From Peptococcaceae bacterium BRH_c23 (GTDB lineage: Bacteria > Bacillota_B > Desulfitobacteriia > Desulfitobacteriales > Desulfitobacteriaceae): a stretch of 31,585 bases of DNA. Below, in pieces: positions 31,222-31,585 of the stretch. The position numbers were made by a program, and so were the translations under genes. The notes under the pieces are model-generated. The model was not told the DNA's origin, did no database searches, and saw only the letters and a program-made list of their open reading frames with translations. The first letter of the stretch is position 1; each line of letters starts with the position of its first letter. The DNA is taken from assembly GCA_000961805.1 (NCBI GenBank), contig LADV01000137.1, forward strand, positions 1 to 31,585, written 5' to 3'.

Positions 31222-31585
31222 AGAAGTAAAACACAAGGACAATAGTTCCCTTGTGTTTTTTACGTGATCCTTTGGCTCGCTTCTGAAGTCCCTTGAAGGA
31301 CATTTCTTCAACAAAAACCTCCGTACCCTGGCTTATAATCTCGTTGGCCAATCGTTCGTGGGATTGCTTGCGAAGATTACTTAACTTACCTTGGATTCTT
31401 TGGAGTTTGCATTGATCTCTCAGATAGTGCTTAGACCTTACCCAAGGGTCATGATTACTCTGATTAAAAGTTCCATCGACCTTAAACTTGTTAGGGTTAT
31501 TCGCCCGACGACTGCGATCCATTTTTCGTTGAAGCTTCCTAATCTCACGATAAGGCGTATTGATCTCCGGTGCCAGTTCCAACAA
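31211..31585 (-). pseudogene. TnpB (IS605 OrfB) fragment, cut by the window edge and 3'-truncated
   Basis: 124 codons are open to the right edge. The body (REIRKLQRKMDRSRRANN, YLRDQCKLQRIQGKLSNLRK, then LANEIISQGTEVFVEEMSFK) is that of a TnpB-type RNA-guided nuclease from IS200/IS605 elements; the Glu pair in FVEEMSFKGLQKRAK marks the second RuvC motif. After LQKRAKGSRKKHKG the expected continuation (a zinc-finger and third RuvC part) is missing, and the frame runs into the CDF terminator (TIVLVFYFFMR). It is therefore a broken copy whose 5' part lies outside the window. No right end is attached. Confidence 0.75.
31228..31261 (+). terminator. terminator of the CDF gene
   Basis: AAAACACAAGG pairs with CCTTGTGTTTTTT around a 10-nt loop, with a T-run at the end. 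The minus-strand tnpB remnant reads through this sequence. Confidence 0.75.

Noticed and set aside
1..31585. CRISPR arrays, rRNA or tRNA genes
   Set aside because: No regularly spaced direct repeats of 24-40 bp and no tRNA- or rRNA-like sequence were noticed. The only short tandem repeat is the 12-bp one at 25476-25522.

Overview
The window looks like chromosome of an anaerobic, low-GC, spore-forming-type Firmicute of the Peptococcaceae kind (Desulfosporosinus/Desulfitobacterium-like). The basis is codon use, strong AGGAGG ribosome sites with many TTG/GTG starts, a B12 riboswitch with a cobTUS set, sigma-54 promoters beside a catabolic operon, and several decayed insertion sequences. The species assignment is inference. 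Region 1 (1-884): a cut-off IS66-like transposase fragment at the left edge, then a gene-poor stretch with one doubtful 56-aa ORF and a minus-strand terminator. Region 2 (885-15322, all minus strand): a catabolic island read right to left. A sigma-54 promoter drives sucC-sucD, a UbiD-family decarboxylase, two class III (CaiB/BaiF) CoA-transferase subunits, a nadC gene and a TctAB transporter pair. A sigma-A promoter then drives a TctC binding protein, a second TctAB pair and an ornithine-cyclodeaminase-family enzyme. The logic fits uptake of a dicarboxylate, CoA transfer from succinyl-CoA (regenerated by SucCD) and decarboxylation by UbiD. This is the published logic of anaerobic phthalate degradation to benzoyl-CoA; the true substrate is not proven, and the nadC gene (whose substrate quinolinate is the pyridine analogue of phthalate) is a pointed clue. 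Upstream sits a 56-aa four-cysteine protein with its own sigma-54 promoter. The two promoters share about 80 bp of similar sequence, and each has an inverted repeat (GRAAC-N5-GTTYC) centred about 138 bp upstream of its -24 element. No activator gene is in the window. Region 3 (15778-20600): a plus-strand asparagine synthetase, then two tandem, closely similar CNNM/CorC-type membrane proteins on the minus strand, separated by a perfect 52-bp palindrome. Region 4 (20640-22503): an IS605-type right end with strong RNA-like folding that abuts a chromosomal ParM-like actin plus a probable ParR-like DNA-binding partner. Region 5 (22555-25522, plus): a cobalamin riboswitch and terminator controlling cobT, cobU and cobS for nucleotide-loop assembly. 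Region 6 (25611-31261): a CmpB-type membrane protein, an HD-domain protein, a GAF-GGDEF cyclase, a VTT/DedA-like membrane protein with an apparent CTG start, an SGNH hydrolase and a CDF metal transporter, separated by clear hairpin terminators. The right edge holds a broken TnpB fragment.
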